Positions 53,578-64,000 are shown, numbered from the stretch's first letter. The stretch: 64,000 nucleotides of DNA from Pseudoips prasinana (GCA_951640165.1 OX621260.1:24632001-24696000), one strand, 5' to 3'. The notes: generated by a model from the sequence alone, not told the origin. Numbers and translations: made by a program.

Positions 53578-54230
53578 TTCATCATCATCATATCAGCCGA
53601 AAGACGTCCACTGCTGGACAAAGGCCTCCCCCAAAGATCTCCACAATTGCTGGTCTTACGCTATTCGCATCCAGCAGTTTCCAGCGACCCGCACAAGATC
53701 ATCGGTCCATCTTATAGGGGGCCTGCCCACGCTGCGTCTTCCGGTTCGTGGTCGCCACTCGGGAACCTTTCTGCCCCAACGGCCGTCGGTTCTACGAGCT
53801 ATGTGCCCCGCCCACTGTCACTTCAGTTTTGCAATTCTTCGGGCTATGTCAGTGACTTTGGTTCGCCTGCAGATTTCGACATTTCTGATTCAATCCCGCA
53901 GGGAAACTCCGAGCATAGCCTTCTCTATTGCTCTTTAGGTGACCTTGAGCCTTCTAATAAGGCCCATTGTGAGCGACCACGTCTCTGTTTCGTAAGTTAT
54001 CACTGGCAACACACACTGGTCGAAGACTTTCGACTTGAGACACTGCGGTAGTTTAGACGAGAAGATGCTGACCAGCCGAGTTGGATTCTACGATTGACCT
54101 CCTTCTCGAAGCTGGACCTACCTAGTTGGATGGTATGTCCTAGGTAAATATAGTTCTCTACAACTTCGAGTGCAGAGTCGCAAACTTTCAAATTTCTAGT
54201 ATTAACTAGAACAATTTCGAAATGTGGCAA
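53578..54230 (-). mobile_element. RTE-type LINE, C-terminal part of ORF2 and 3' end
   Basis: Minus-strand frame 54230-54000 gives NLKVCDSALEVVENYIYLGH and TIQLGRSSFEKEVNRRIQLG, the RTE thumb region. Remnants continue to WTSFG and an (ATG)n tail at 53578. Frameshifts break the rest. The long plus-strand frame at 53545-54051 is its antisense shadow. Confidence 0.8.
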
Positions 54231-54310
54231 AGAGCCTCCAAGAAACTAGTACTGCGGTTTGAACTCCCAACGTTACATCGTGTCATGCATAACTAGCTAG
54301 TCCTCTTTAA

Positions 54311-54628
54311 GGTTTTTTTTTTTTTTTTATATCAGAGGGCGACAATCGAGCAAGTGGGTCACCTGATGGTAAGTGATCACCGCCGCCCATGGACACTCGC
54401 GACACCACAAGAGTCGCGAGTGCGTTACCGGCCTTTTAGAGTCAGCAAACAAGTGATGCTGATCCTCCCCCCCCCCCCCCAATGAGCTCTGGCGACCTTA
54501 CTCACACTCGGAAACACAACATTAAAATTATTAATGTTATTATTAATGAATGTCTTCTGTAAGGTAGAGGTACTCCCCCAGTCGGGCTGCTCTTTGAGCG
54601 AATGAACGCTGTGCCCTACTTCTCTTAG
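54311..54628 (-). mobile_element. LINE 3'-end fragment, family Y
   Basis: Close match to 10055-10370. The tail on the plus strand is a T-run at 54315-54329. It contains a run of 14 C at 54467-54480 where the other copy has CCCCCCACCCC. It interrupts composite copy 2 at CTCTTTAAGG. Confidence 0.65.
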
Positions 54629-54894
54629 GTTGGTTATGGTAGCTTCAATACGGCAAGGGGCACTATTAAAGGCCATATATCAATGCATACAAGCTGCTTG
54701 GTTCATTGCAACCGTATATAAATGAGTATTTACCAATGTTACGAGCCCTTGATAGCGGGGCTCGCGGCTGCCTACAGACGCTCATAAAATCTTACTGCAG
54801 TATCAGAAACGACCGAGACACTGGCACGTTTAATAGAAACTATTCTACATGAGGCTGTATGTGTCTACATTGACCAAACGTATGTTTTAAACTA

Positions 54895-55190
54895 CGAGTT
54901 AATATAGACAGAACCATTGACAATACGTAGTAAAAATATTAGACTTAAACTAGATAATTGAACATAATCTCTTGACAATAACTTGATACGAGCTAGCTAA
55001 ATATCATTACTATAATAAAATAAATTTTATAAATGTTTTCATACAATCAACACAATGTGTACCTAAATATATATGTTACTAGAAATAATAAAGTATACAA
55101 CTATGATTACTACAAACATGTTCTGACTATTTACAAGCGCTTTTTTAGAGTATACGTGAATAAAAACCTTTTTTATTTTATTTTATATAA
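54895..55190 (+). mobile_element. LINE family X 3' end
   Basis: As 36235-36530, with a few differences including an extra CAATCAACACAATGTG segment. Ends in the same TTTTATTTTATTTTATATAAG tail region. Confidence 0.65.
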
Positions 55191-55239
55191 GTGTGGCTGA
55201 ATGAACATTAATGGCTATGAATTTATACATATAATAAAA

Positions 55240-55521
55240 TCATAGGAAAGTCAAAACAGTACATTGAATATTATTTAAAAGGATACTTGGGGCGTGATCT
55301 ACATTCGACATCGAAGCCAAAAATATAGTATTTAGAATTTTTGTCTATATGTTCGGGCTAAACTCAAAAAGTACTGTATGGATTTACTTCTAATTTTGCA
55401 TGAATATTACTAAGAGGACGGGTCAACACATAGGCTACACATTATCACGCTATAACCTACGTGTGAGGAGATGTGATAATTTATAAAATTTAACGCGGGT
55501 AAAACCGCGGGGCACTGCTAG
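55240..55521 (+). mobile_element. Non-autonomous Helitron-like element
   Basis: A|TCATAGGAAAGTCAAAAC to CGCGGGTAAAACCGCGGGGC then ACTGCTAG|T. It is the counterpart of 36574-36859 in composite copy 1. Confidence 0.7.
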
Positions 55522-55561
55522 TATACAAATATTAATATTGAATGATAATTACCGAAAAAGA

Positions 55562-55735
55562 AGGTTCTTGAGTGACGACCACAAACCGAAAGATGCAGTG
55601 TGTCCTACAAGATGGACCGATGATCATATGAGGATCCAGAAAGCCACTGGATGCGGGTAGTGCAAGACCAGTAACTGTGAAGATCATTGGGGGAGGTCTT
55701 CGTCCAGCAGTGGAGATCTTACGGCTCAAATTATG
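55562..55735 (+). mobile_element. RTE-type LINE 3' fragment
   Basis: Forward RTE end: TACAAGATGGACCGATGATC, CCACTGGATGCGGGTAGTGC, TCCAGCAGTGGAGATCTTAC. Counterpart of 38636-38790. Confidence 0.6.
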
Positions 55736-55827
55736 ATGGTCAACTGAAGAGCGTTAGAGAAAAGAGTTTGGTAACTGTACAAGAAACACCCAGATGATTT
55801 CATAAAAATCAGGTCCAGTCCATGAGC

Positions 55828-56164
55828 TCTTTTTTATTTTTTTTTATGCTGAATGGGTTTGCGCTTGACCACGATCTCACCTGATGGTAACTGAAGATGT
55901 GGGTGAAGATGGACTGCGCGTACCCATGAGATGCCTGTTCACTCTAGCCTTGAATAAACCCATGTTGTATGAGTCTGGCATCACGTCGTTCGGGAGGGTG
56001 TACCCCTGCTTAGCCGTGCATATAATAAAGGAGGAAGCAAAGCGCTTCGTACAGCAGAATGGGATCTCACCAACAATGCGGGTTTTCACCGACGCCTAGT
56101 AGTCCGATGAAAAAAGGGGGAAGGAGGGATAAGTTCATGGAGGCCTTGAGCGCATTCTCCATGA
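55828..56164 (-). mobile_element. LINE 3'-end fragment, family Z
   Basis: Minus-strand sense, ending ACCATCAGGTGAGATCGTGG and CGCAAACCCATTCAGCAT then an A-rich tail (plus-strand T-run near 55830-55846). Absent from composite copy 1, where the flanks GAGCTC and TCTGAATTTT are adjacent, so the insertion is defined on both sides. Confidence 0.65.
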
Positions 56165-56220
56165 ATCTCTGAATTTTTAACACTGACTTATCAAATTCTT
56201 TCTTTAATATTCTAATAAAT

Positions 56221-56710
56221 AGTCCAGTTTATTTTACACAAATAATAAATCGCTCGGAGGACTATACAAAAAATTGGCAGAAACTAAGCGTATCCGGAAT
56301 TAGAACGACTACTTATGAGTCACACAAATAGTTATCCTGCGCGGGAAACGAACCCGGGACGCTATGACGAGGCGACGGCTTAAACGAATGTGCCACACAT
56401 GCATTCCAAATGTAATTCACAACAAAGGACATCTAATTTATGATGACCAATAAAAAAGTAGTTAAACATTTAAGAGTAAGTTTGTTTCTGTTATTCCATC
56501 TCCCTAACATCGACCCGCTAATAGTTGTTTCAACTTTAACCACCAATGTTAATTACGGTCGTTTTCGCGGCACGAACAGAGTAGTGCCGGCAGTTTACAC
56601 CATTTTGAAATTATGCAAGTCATTTTATCCTAATTATCATTTACAAGACGAAACGTCCATTTCCAATTACAAAGAAATAGTTAGTTAGTATTTACAATTA
56701 ATAATAATAA
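56221..56710. other. Non-coding stretch
   Basis: Contains GGAAACGAACCCGGGACGC, a B-box-like fragment near 56345 of another tRNA-headed repeat, and an 82-codon frame (56440-56688) without recognisable features. Confidence 0.35.
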
Positions 56711-56993
56711 TGTCCTCCTAGCCGAATTTCGGCTACGGCGGCCAGTCTCAATAGAGATTAGCCATCTGCGCGGGACATATTATAGTGCACAAGTGTGTGG
56801 GCAAACACAGGAGCACTTTCTAACTCATCATTCTCATGATCCGATGGGACGTCTAGTGACACGACCGGAAAGAGGTTAGGTCTTTACGGGCTCTCCGAGG
56901 CACAGGGGTATAATACCGCCAACTCCCAGCTTCTACTGCCTACTTCGGCCTGGTGCAGAGAAAATTATCTTTTTATAGAAAAACGAGGCAGTC
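56711..56993 (-). repeat. SINE family B, reverse copy, internally deleted
   Basis: Starts CCTCCTAGCCGAATTTCGGC and runs through ACAAGTGTGTGGGCAAACAC and GACACGACCGGAAAGAGG to AAAAACGAGGCAGTC. The tRNA-like head is mostly missing, and the segment before CTTTACGGGCTCTCC is shortened. Confidence 0.65.
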
Positions 56994-57024
56994 AGTTAAT
57001 ATGTCCATGAACTTGGCAGATCAT

Positions 57025-57480
57025 TTGTCAGCAGATCAAAAATAAATAAGAGTTCTCGTCGAAAGCAGGTGAGTTCTATAGTTCCTGATACTATTTAAAA
57101 ATAGTTCTGGCATTTTTAGTCAGAAAAAGTCAATCAAAAAAATGATCTGCTAACTTCCCGTAGCAGATCATTTTCAAAAAACTTACAAAAAAATGAGAGT
57201 TCTCGATGCATACCAATGAGTTCTGGAGTTCCTGATACTTTTTATGAATAGTTCTGGCCGATTACCCTAAGAAAATAATTAAAACAAGTGATAGATATGC
57301 CAATTTCCCGTAGCAGATCATTTCCAAAAATGGTACCTTATTTTTTTTTTTATCGTATTTCGATGAGTTCTAGAGTTCCTGATAATTTTTAACGATAGTT
57401 CTGACATATTTTCCTAGAAAAACAATAGCCTATCACTCGTTATATGTGAACTTCCCGAAAAATTACAAGTAAAACAGGAT
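57025..57480 (+). repeat. Tandem repeat, ~140-bp units, about three copies
   Basis: Each unit has GAGTTCTCG or GATGAGTTCTAG, AGTTCCTGATA, ATAGTTCTG and CTTCCCGTAGCAGATCATTT. B-unit starts (GTAGCAGATCATTT) are near 57164 and 57308. ATAGTTCTG is also the core of the larger satellite that follows, so the two may be related. Confidence 0.75.
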
Positions 57481-57487
57481 AAGGCGA

Positions 57488-59645
57488 CATGTTTAAGAAA
57501 GTCGATTGTAACTAAGAAGTAACGACGCTTGCTGATAAGTAATATTTATTTTCTGGTTCAGTAAGGACCCAAGCACACATACTGATACCTGTAAGAAATA
57601 GTTCTGCAACTTTTATGACAAAAAAAATATTTGAAGATTTATTTGAAATTCAGAAAATCCCGACTTCAAGAACATTGCAATAAAACACAAAGTTCCACAC
57701 ATGCTCACAAGGTCTTTAGTATTTAAAGTTAAGACAAACTTTGGGCATACAGCGAGATAGTTGTGACAAAACGTTCAGTTTACCTGGATCAAAAACGCAT
57801 GTCAGAAAAAACAATCTATATCAGAAAAAGGCAGGTTTTTTTAAAAAGAGGTCATAAATTAGGAACAATTAGCAAGCTGATAAGTTATATTTATTTTCTG
57901 GTTCACTAAGGACCCATGCACTCATTCTCATACCTTCAAGAAATAGTTCTGAATCTTTTCTGACACAAAAAAAAATCAAGAGTTAATGAAAATTCAGAAA
58001 GTGACGACTTCAAGAACATTGCAATAAAATAAAAATTTGCCCGCATGCTGTCATCTTTTATGGTATTTAAAGTTAAGACGTAAGTTGTGAATACAGTTAG
58101 ATACTTTAAAGAAATAGTTCTGTCAATATGGAGCAGAAAAGCATGTCAGAAAAAAATATCATATCTGAAAAATACATGTTTTAGAAAAAGGGTCGCATAT
58201 TAGAAACAACGACGCATGCTAATAAGGTATATTTATTTTCTGGTTTACTAAGGACCCTTGCACACATTCTGATACCTTAAAGAAATAGTTCTGAATCTTT
58301 TCTGACACAAAAAAATACAAGAGTTAATGAAAATTCAGAAAGTGACGACTTCAAGAACATTGCAATAAAATAAAAATTTGCCCGCATGCTGTCATCTTTT
58401 ATGGTATTTAAAGTTAAGACGTAAATTGTGAATACAGTTAGATACTTTAGAGAAATAGTTCTGTCAATATGGAGCAGAAAGCATGTCAGAAAAAAATAAC
58501 ATATCTGAAAAATACATGTTTTAGAAAAAGGGTCGCAAATTAGAAATAACGACGCATGCTGATAAGTTATATTTATTTTCTGGTTCACTAAGGACTCAAG
58601 CACACATACTGATACCTTTAAGAAATAGTTCTGCATCTTTTCTGACACAAAAAAAAATCAAGAGTTAATGAAAATTCAGAAAGTGACGACTTCAAGAACA
58701 TTGCAATAAAATAAAAATGTTCCCGAATGCTGTCATCTTTTATAGAATTTAAAAATGAGACGTACTTTGTGAATACAGCTTAATACTTTAGAGAAATAGT
58801 TCTGTCAATATGGAGCAGAAAAGCATGTCAGAAAAAAAAAATATATCTGAAAAATACATGTTTTAGTTAAAGGGTCGCAAATTAGAAACAACGCCGCATG
58901 CTGATAATTTGTATTTATTTTCTGGTTCACTAAGAACCCAAGCACACATTCTGATACCTTTAAGAAATAGTTCTGCATCTTTTCTGACACAAAAAAAATC
59001 AAGAGTTAATGAAAATTCAGAAAGTGACGACTTCAAGAACATTGCAATAAAATAAAAATTTGCCCGAATGCTGTCATCTTTTATAGTATTTAAAGATGAA
59101 ACGAACTTTGTAAATACAGCTAAATACTTGTTGCGGCGTTGTTTCTAATTTGCGACCCCTTTTCTAAAACATGTATTTTTCAAATATGATATTCTTTTCT
59201 GACATGCTTTTCTGCTCCATATTGACAGAACTATTTCTCTAAAGTATTAAGCTGTATTCACAAAGTACGTCTCATCTTTCAATACTATAAAAGACAACAG
59301 CATGCGTGCAAATTTTTATTTTATTGGAATGTTCTTGAAGTCGTAATTTACTGAATTTTAATTAAATTTTGAATTTTTTGGTGTCAGAAAAGATGCAGAA
59401 CTATTTCTTGAAGGTATCAGAATGTGTGCTTGGGTCTTTAGTAAACCAGAAAATAAATATAACTTATCAGCATGCGTCCTTGTTTCTAATTTGCGACCCT
59501 TTTTCTAAAACATGTATTTTTCAGATATGATATTTTTTTCTGACATGCTTTTCTGCTCCATATTGACAGAACTATTTCTCTAAAGTATTAAGCTGTTTTC
59601 ACAAAGTACGTCTCATCTTTCAATACTATAAAAGACAGCATGCGT
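57488..59645. repeat. Satellite array of ~342-bp units with an inverted end
   Basis: Forward units anchored on TTCTGGTT at 57551, 57896, 58238, 58578 and 58920 (spacings 345, 342, 340, 342). Each unit has two AGAAATAGTTCTG cores about half a unit apart. At about 59129 the orientation flips and ~1.5 units continue inverted to 59645. The minus-strand frames here are produced by the repeat and are not genes. Confidence 0.92.
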
Positions 59646-59646
59646 G

Positions 59647-60311
59647 TGTTAGCTTGGAATCGATATAATAAGTATATAACTATATATATTACAAGTTAGT
59701 AGATAAAATAATAGTAGATTTATAATTAAATACGGTATTAATAAAACAGCGGTAGCCTAACATTTAGCCTGGCGACGGGCGGGTGTACGTCATACTTGTT
59801 TGTCGCAAAACATGTTTCACATCTGTTTGTCGTCTATTATAAAAGGTGTGTCCCGATCGGTTTGAGCATCATTCTTGTTCGAAACGTTGACCGGAGCGGA
59901 GCTCTCGGTGGTTGGAGGGACGATTCCGTTTGAACAAATTTAAATTAACAGTTATACTATTTATGTCGATTCTATTGGAACTGCCGTACTGAACAGACAG
60001 AGTGATTCAAAGCTAAGTAAACTTTGTATTATATTTATGTCACAATGTGGTTTGTTTTATTAAATAATATGTTCACCTTGTATTTCTTATGTTTAAATTA
60101 TTATTTCCCTATATGGTTAATAAATATACCTTATAATAGATTTCCTGGTTTTCATTATACACATATAACACCTCTATGATACATAAAGTATGATGTTTTG
60201 TTGTTGGGTAACGGTGTAAAGTAATCTTATTTATAACAATTTATATTTTAGAGCTTGGCATATCTGGCTATATCTATACTTATCTACACATCTATTTGGT
60301 ATTACCTAACA
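59647..60311 (+). repeat. 5' LTR, about 665 bp
   Basis: Starts TGTTAGCTTGGAATCG at the satellite junction and ends ATTACCTAACA. The end is inferred from TG...CA and from the following TCAGAAGTGGGATAG, which looks like a primer-binding region. Only the first 543 bp can be compared with the partner. Confidence 0.7.
59838..59844 (+). promoter_or_regulatory. TATA box of the LTR promoter
   Basis: TATAAAA followed by GGTGTG, then about 30-40 bases on a CATCATTCTTGTTCG stretch where transcription could start. The same sequence is in the right LTR at about 63647. Confidence 0.5.
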
Positions 60312-62561
60312 TCAGAAGTGGGATAGAATTCGCCCCATAATTTAATCATGTGTTTTTGCAGTAGTACCTGTGTATTCCTGGCATTTCCTGTGTTCCTGAT
60401 TGGCCTGGATTGATTCTGATCAGAGATTGCAGTAAGCCGAGGCAGCATCGCCAAATAGCTTTAAGGCAAGCTATTCTTTGTTCAGTGAAGCTTGTCCATT
60501 AATCCATCAAGCAAGATAAATAAAAAGGTTAGTGGAGTGTTTGTGATCAAAGTGTTGTGTAGTGAAAAAAAAATGAAGTGCAGTGTTGAAAAGTGTTACA
60601 AGTGTATCAAATGGTGTAGGTTTAGTGAAGTAAATGATTCGATATGTTTTACAAAAGCATAAAGAGGTGTCATGTTATGTGAACAGTGCCACATTAATAA
60701 AATGTTGATATATTGTCCGGTGGAGTAGTGAAAGAAAGCCTTTTAAAGAATAACAGCTGTAGATTTTTTATTTGAAAATTGTTATTTGAATAGTTAATTA
60801 CCTTTTGTTTGATTTTTAATGAAAGCTGTTCAATAGTCTTTGACAGTGAAAAGCATTATTAGAAATATCTAATGATAATAATTACTGTATGCTTTATTAT
60901 ATGCTACATTATGCTATGTGAGAATTTGGCATTTGTGGGTCTGATTAGCTTTAATAAATGGTGGTCAGATTTGCAAATGTTGAATAAGATTTAGAAGAAA
61001 GTTGCAAAGGTGCCATTACCAACTTATGCATAATAATTGTCAGTATGACCGAGCGAAAGATCTGAAGTATAGTTACCGAAAATAATTTATTATGTGAACA
61101 AGGGTATCGCTGTTTATTAAAATCAATAATTAGTCTATTCCATGCACCAGTAGGCATTGCAAATATCTATTTATGTGGTGTACAAGGTTCAATAAAAATA
61201 ATGTCACCATCTACCAGTAAATAAGATGGTGCCAATAATATGAGTGGTCAGATGGATGTTACCGGAATAGAAAATAATATTTAGTCATTGAGCTATGGGT
61301 GTTGGACATTAATGGTTTTGAATAACTTATAAAATGAAATATTTGGCTTTTGAATTCTAATAGCCTCCCATATAATTATCCCAATGAAAATTCTGTTATC
61401 TTATCGGTTCTTTATTGAAATTTAAACAAGTAGTGACTACAAAATATTAATAGTGGAGACTGCGGAATACTGGTTGTTCTGAGATTATTATATTGACCAT
61501 GGAAAAAATATTTTTTCTGATTAGATTAAAGTAATCTTAATGAGTATTTCTAAAATAAAATTCTTTGATATTACATTTCACAAAGTACCTGAAATTTGCC
61601 ATTCTAGCTGTGCCGGGATCGGTGAGCAGATTCATAACTTAATTTGCTTCATGGTTTTTAAATTTGTGGGCCCCATTGTAGCTATCTAAATAATAACTTA
61701 ATTCACAAATTTGATTTGTAGTTTCACTGGTTTGGTTACTTTGAATAATCTTAAGGTTATTATCGTAACCTTGGGGCTAACCTGATTAAAATTAAAGAAA
61801 TGAAGAAACATTTCTTATTGATGTCAATTAGCGTATCAAGTAGAGTTTTAGGGTGTTGCAGAGATGTGTTTTTATATAAATATCTCAAAAACATTTTATA
61901 TTCCGCCTAGGTACTTCGAGACGAAGTAAATGTCAAAATGGCCGAAGTTTAATAATTAATTGTGTACATAATTAGAATAAAAGAATGGAGTCCACTATAG
62001 CTTCATCTCTTTTACTGTTTTACGATCTTGGATCTCGTTTGAGTGGCAAATTCAGCAATTGAAACTGAGTTGGTTTGCTGGTTAATTATTATTAATTACA
62101 AATCATAAAAAAAAGAAAAAAAAAATCGCTTACATTTATTGTGATGGAATATATAGTACATAGTTTTTCCATACAAGTACTATTACGTAGTATCATTATG
62201 GGATCGGGCATTATTGATAAAGTAAACTTTAGTTGGTAATAACATGGGTGTAGTCTATTTTAAAATGCATATATAGTATTGTGGCCTATTCGTGATATTA
62301 AAAACATTACGTTGCTTTTACAAAGTTAAATTCGTTTAAATGACAAAGATTTTAATCTTTTTAATTCTATGCCGTGACTTGGTGCTGATTTCTCTCATCA
62401 ACAGCGGATGAAAGAGATCAGCATGTCTATGTTACAGTCTCTGTTATAATCCGCTAGTCGGTCAATTACTTGGTGTTAATATTGACAAAGTCTGACAAAG
62501 ATTTGTAGACCTTACACGTTTGGTGTTGGTCAGTTGAGAGACTATCTTTTGGAATTAAACT

Positions 62562-62846
62562 CTAACCGCTGGTCGGCCTTCTATTTGGTGTCAGTTATCT
62601 CACCAGCAGCGGGTGAACGTTTCTGACATGTCTATGTAGTTGGCAGTTAGATTCAATAAACGCTGGTCGGCCTTCTATTTGGTGTCAGATATCTCACCAG
62701 CAGCGGGTGAATGTTTCTGACATGTCTATGTAGTTGGCAGTTAAGAGTCAATAACCGCTGGTCGGCCTTCTATTTGGTGTCAGATATCTCACCAGCAGCG
62801 GGTGAACGTTTCTGACATGTCTATGTAGTTGGCAGTTAAGAGTCTA
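62562..62846 (+). repeat. 95-bp tandem repeat, three clean units
   Basis: Units start near 62564, 62660 and 62754 with CGCTGGTCGGCCTTCTATTT, then CTCACCAGCAGCGGGTGAA and CTGACATGTCTATGTAGTTG. A diverged unit precedes at about 62375-62560 (CTCTCATCAACAGCGGATGA). Each unit has a small inverted motif CACCAGCAGCGGGTG. Confidence 0.88.
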
Positions 62847-63419
62847 TTGAACTATATAAATAATTAAAAACGAAACCTATAATTATGAGACTTCTAATTG
62901 ATGACATATAAATGGAAACAATGTTATTTTTATGGTATATCAATATTAAAATTCAAAAATCAATAATTCCGTAAAATGTTGCCTTTGTGTGTAATCGTAA
63001 TGTGTGTTGACTTGGAGCGACTTGATCTCTGGCCCATTCGTCACAAAAATGGTCATAACTTTTGTAATGTGCTGCTGCACAAATTTGACTTAAATAATTC
63101 TTTTGAACTTATTAAATTAAATTTGTAACTAATTAAATTAAATTACAAAACTATAATTCGAATGAACCATTTAAGAAAGCCGTAACTGAATAGTAGCAGC
63201 TTTCTAGTAATAGAGTAATCAGTCTATTCTTAAATATGTTCGTTATCTTATTGTATCTCATATTAGACAAACATGCTTTTTTTGTATTCATTGGTGAAAT
63301 TAGTTATAACCTGTTTCTTATCATAAGTTGTTAATCCTGTTTGTTTTACTAATAAAATAAGATAAATAATAAAATGAAATAAATAGTAAAATAAAAAATA
63401 TAATGAAATTAAATTAAAT

Positions 63420-63441
63420 AATACTTCGTGGACGAAGTATT
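63420..63441. repeat. Hairpin next to the 3' LTR
   Basis: AATACTTCGT, GG, ACGAAGTATT: perfect 10-bp arms. It stands 13 bases before the LTR, where a polypurine tract would be expected, although the sequence between (GTCAGTATGGCCG) is not purine-rich. Confidence 0.8.
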
Positions 63442-63454
63442 GTCAGTATGGCCG

Positions 63455-64000
63455 TGTTAGCTTGGAATCGATACGATATAATAAGTATATAACTATATAT
63501 ATTACAAGTTAGTAGATAAAATAATAGTAGATTTATAATTAAATACGGTATTAATAAAACAGCGGTAGCCTAACATTTAGCCTGGCGACGGGCGGGTGTA
63601 CGTCATACTTGTTTGTCGCAAAACATGTTTCACATCTGTTTGTCGTCTATTATAAAAGGTGTGTCCCGATCGGTTTGAGCATCATTCTTGTTCGAAACGT
63701 TGACCGGAGCGGAGCTTTCGGTGGTTGGAGGGACGATTCCGTTTGAACAAATTTAAATTAACAGTTATACTATTTATGTCGATTCTATTGGAACTGCCGT
63801 ACTGAACAGACAGAGTGATTCAAAGCTAAGTAAACTTTGTATTATATTTGTCACAATGTGGTTTGTTTTATTAAATAATATGTTCACCTTGTATTTCTTA
63901 TGTTTAAATTATTATTTCCCTATATGGTTAATAAATATACCTTATAATAGATTTCCTGGTTTTCATTATACACATATAACACCTCTATGATACATAAAGT
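63455..64000 (+). repeat. 3' LTR, first 546 bp
   Basis: Same as 59647-60189 with a 5-bp insertion (ACGAT) near the start, a C/T change at GAGCTTTCGG, and two bases missing at ATATTTGTCAC. Runs off the window end. Confidence 0.8.

Larger units (their letters stand above)
53371..56220 (+). repeat. Composite repeat block, copy 2
   Basis: Matches 34587-38948 in order and orientation: SINE-A tail, RTE fragment, family X tail, Helitron-like element, RTE fragment, then TCTGAATTTTTAACACTGAC. It has its own insertions: a family Y LINE tail (54311-54628) and another LINE tail (55828-56164). Confidence 0.75.
60312..63454 (+). other. Internal non-coding region of the LTR element
   Basis: 3143 bp, AT-rich, no recognisable gag or pol remnant on either strand. 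It contains a 95-bp tandem repeat (62562-62846) and a hairpin motif present near the middle (61912-61928) and again just before the right LTR (63420-63441), both followed by TGTCA..ATGGCCG. Confidence 0.65.
59647..64000 (+). mobile_element. Non-coding LTR retrotransposon (LARD-like), right end outside window
   Basis: A direct repeat of at least 543 bp (59647-60189 and 63455-64000) flanks 3.1 kb with no coding frame above 70 codons. The ends look like LTRs: TGTTAGC...TAACA, a TATAAAA and an AATAAA inside. It inserted into the satellite array. The LTR copies differ by one substitution and two small indels over the compared part, so the insertion is recent. Orientation is chosen from the TATA/AATAAA order. 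The autonomous partner is not in the window; Ty1/copia relationship is a guess from the TGTTAG start. Confidence 0.75.

Noticed and set aside
53545..54051. 168-codon plus-strand frame, repeated at 34759-35046
   Set aside because: It is the antisense of RTE-type LINE sequence on the minus strand and has no protein features of its own.
58277..58648. 123-codon minus-strand hydrophobic frame, with a similar one at 58805-59002
   Set aside because: Both fall in satellite units and repeat with the unit; the similarity reflects the repeat, not a gene family.
57025..59645. Regularly spaced repeats considered as a CRISPR array
   Set aside because: Units are 140-342 bp and contiguous without unique spacers, and the DNA is eukaryotic.

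Overview
The window looks like accessory DNA from a moth or butterfly (Lepidoptera). I found no host gene, tRNA gene or rRNA gene that I can support. Almost everything recognisable is transposable-element DNA or repeat. The lepidopteran assignment rests on the repeat families: RTE-type LINE tails, tRNA-headed SINEs, ~296-bp Helitron-like elements ending in a CGCGG/CCGCG hairpin plus CTAG, AT-rich DNA, and Jockey/CR1, R1, BEL/Pao, Ty3, Penelope and mariner elements side by side. This is recognition from memory of such genomes, not a search result.

Layout. 1-4.9 kb: a BEL/Pao retrotransposon cut by the window edge, with one uninterrupted 1443-residue frame and a 3' LTR. 4.9-11.6 kb: SINEs, RTE tails, an R1-type LINE 3' end and a 735-bp foldback transposon with an 8-bp target duplication. 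11.6-16.7 kb: a Ty3/gypsy element on the minus strand with gag intact and pol broken by one frameshift. 16.7-21.8 kb: Helitron-like copies, a SINE and a decayed transposon-like gene around 19.7 kb. 21.8-31.5 kb: a minus-strand LINE split by a complete 6.1-kb BEL/Pao element with 200-bp LTRs and a 5-bp target duplication. 31.5-34.7 kb: SINEs, inverted duplications and two MITEs. 34.6-38.9 kb: a composite repeat block, found again at 53.4-56.2 kb; the first copy carries a Penelope-like element inside a Helitron-like repeat. 39-47.3 kb: two LINE copies with a few stop codons each. 47.4-52.6 kb: a ~120-130-bp tandem array split by a LINE, which is itself split by a mariner with an intact transposase frame. 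57-59.6 kb: a satellite array of ~342-bp units ending in an inverted section. 59.6-64 kb: two near-identical LTR-like sequences around 3.1 kb of non-coding DNA, the best candidate for an undescribed non-autonomous LTR retrotransposon.

The elements do not form a pathway; they record nested insertion. Readable orders of events: LINE, then BEL inside it (24.6-30.8 kb); tandem array, then LINE, then mariner (47.4-52.6 kb); composite block, then Helitron, then Penelope (36.9-38.6 kb); satellite, then LTR element (59.6 kb). Elements most likely to have moved recently are the mariner, the first BEL, and the LTR element at the right edge.
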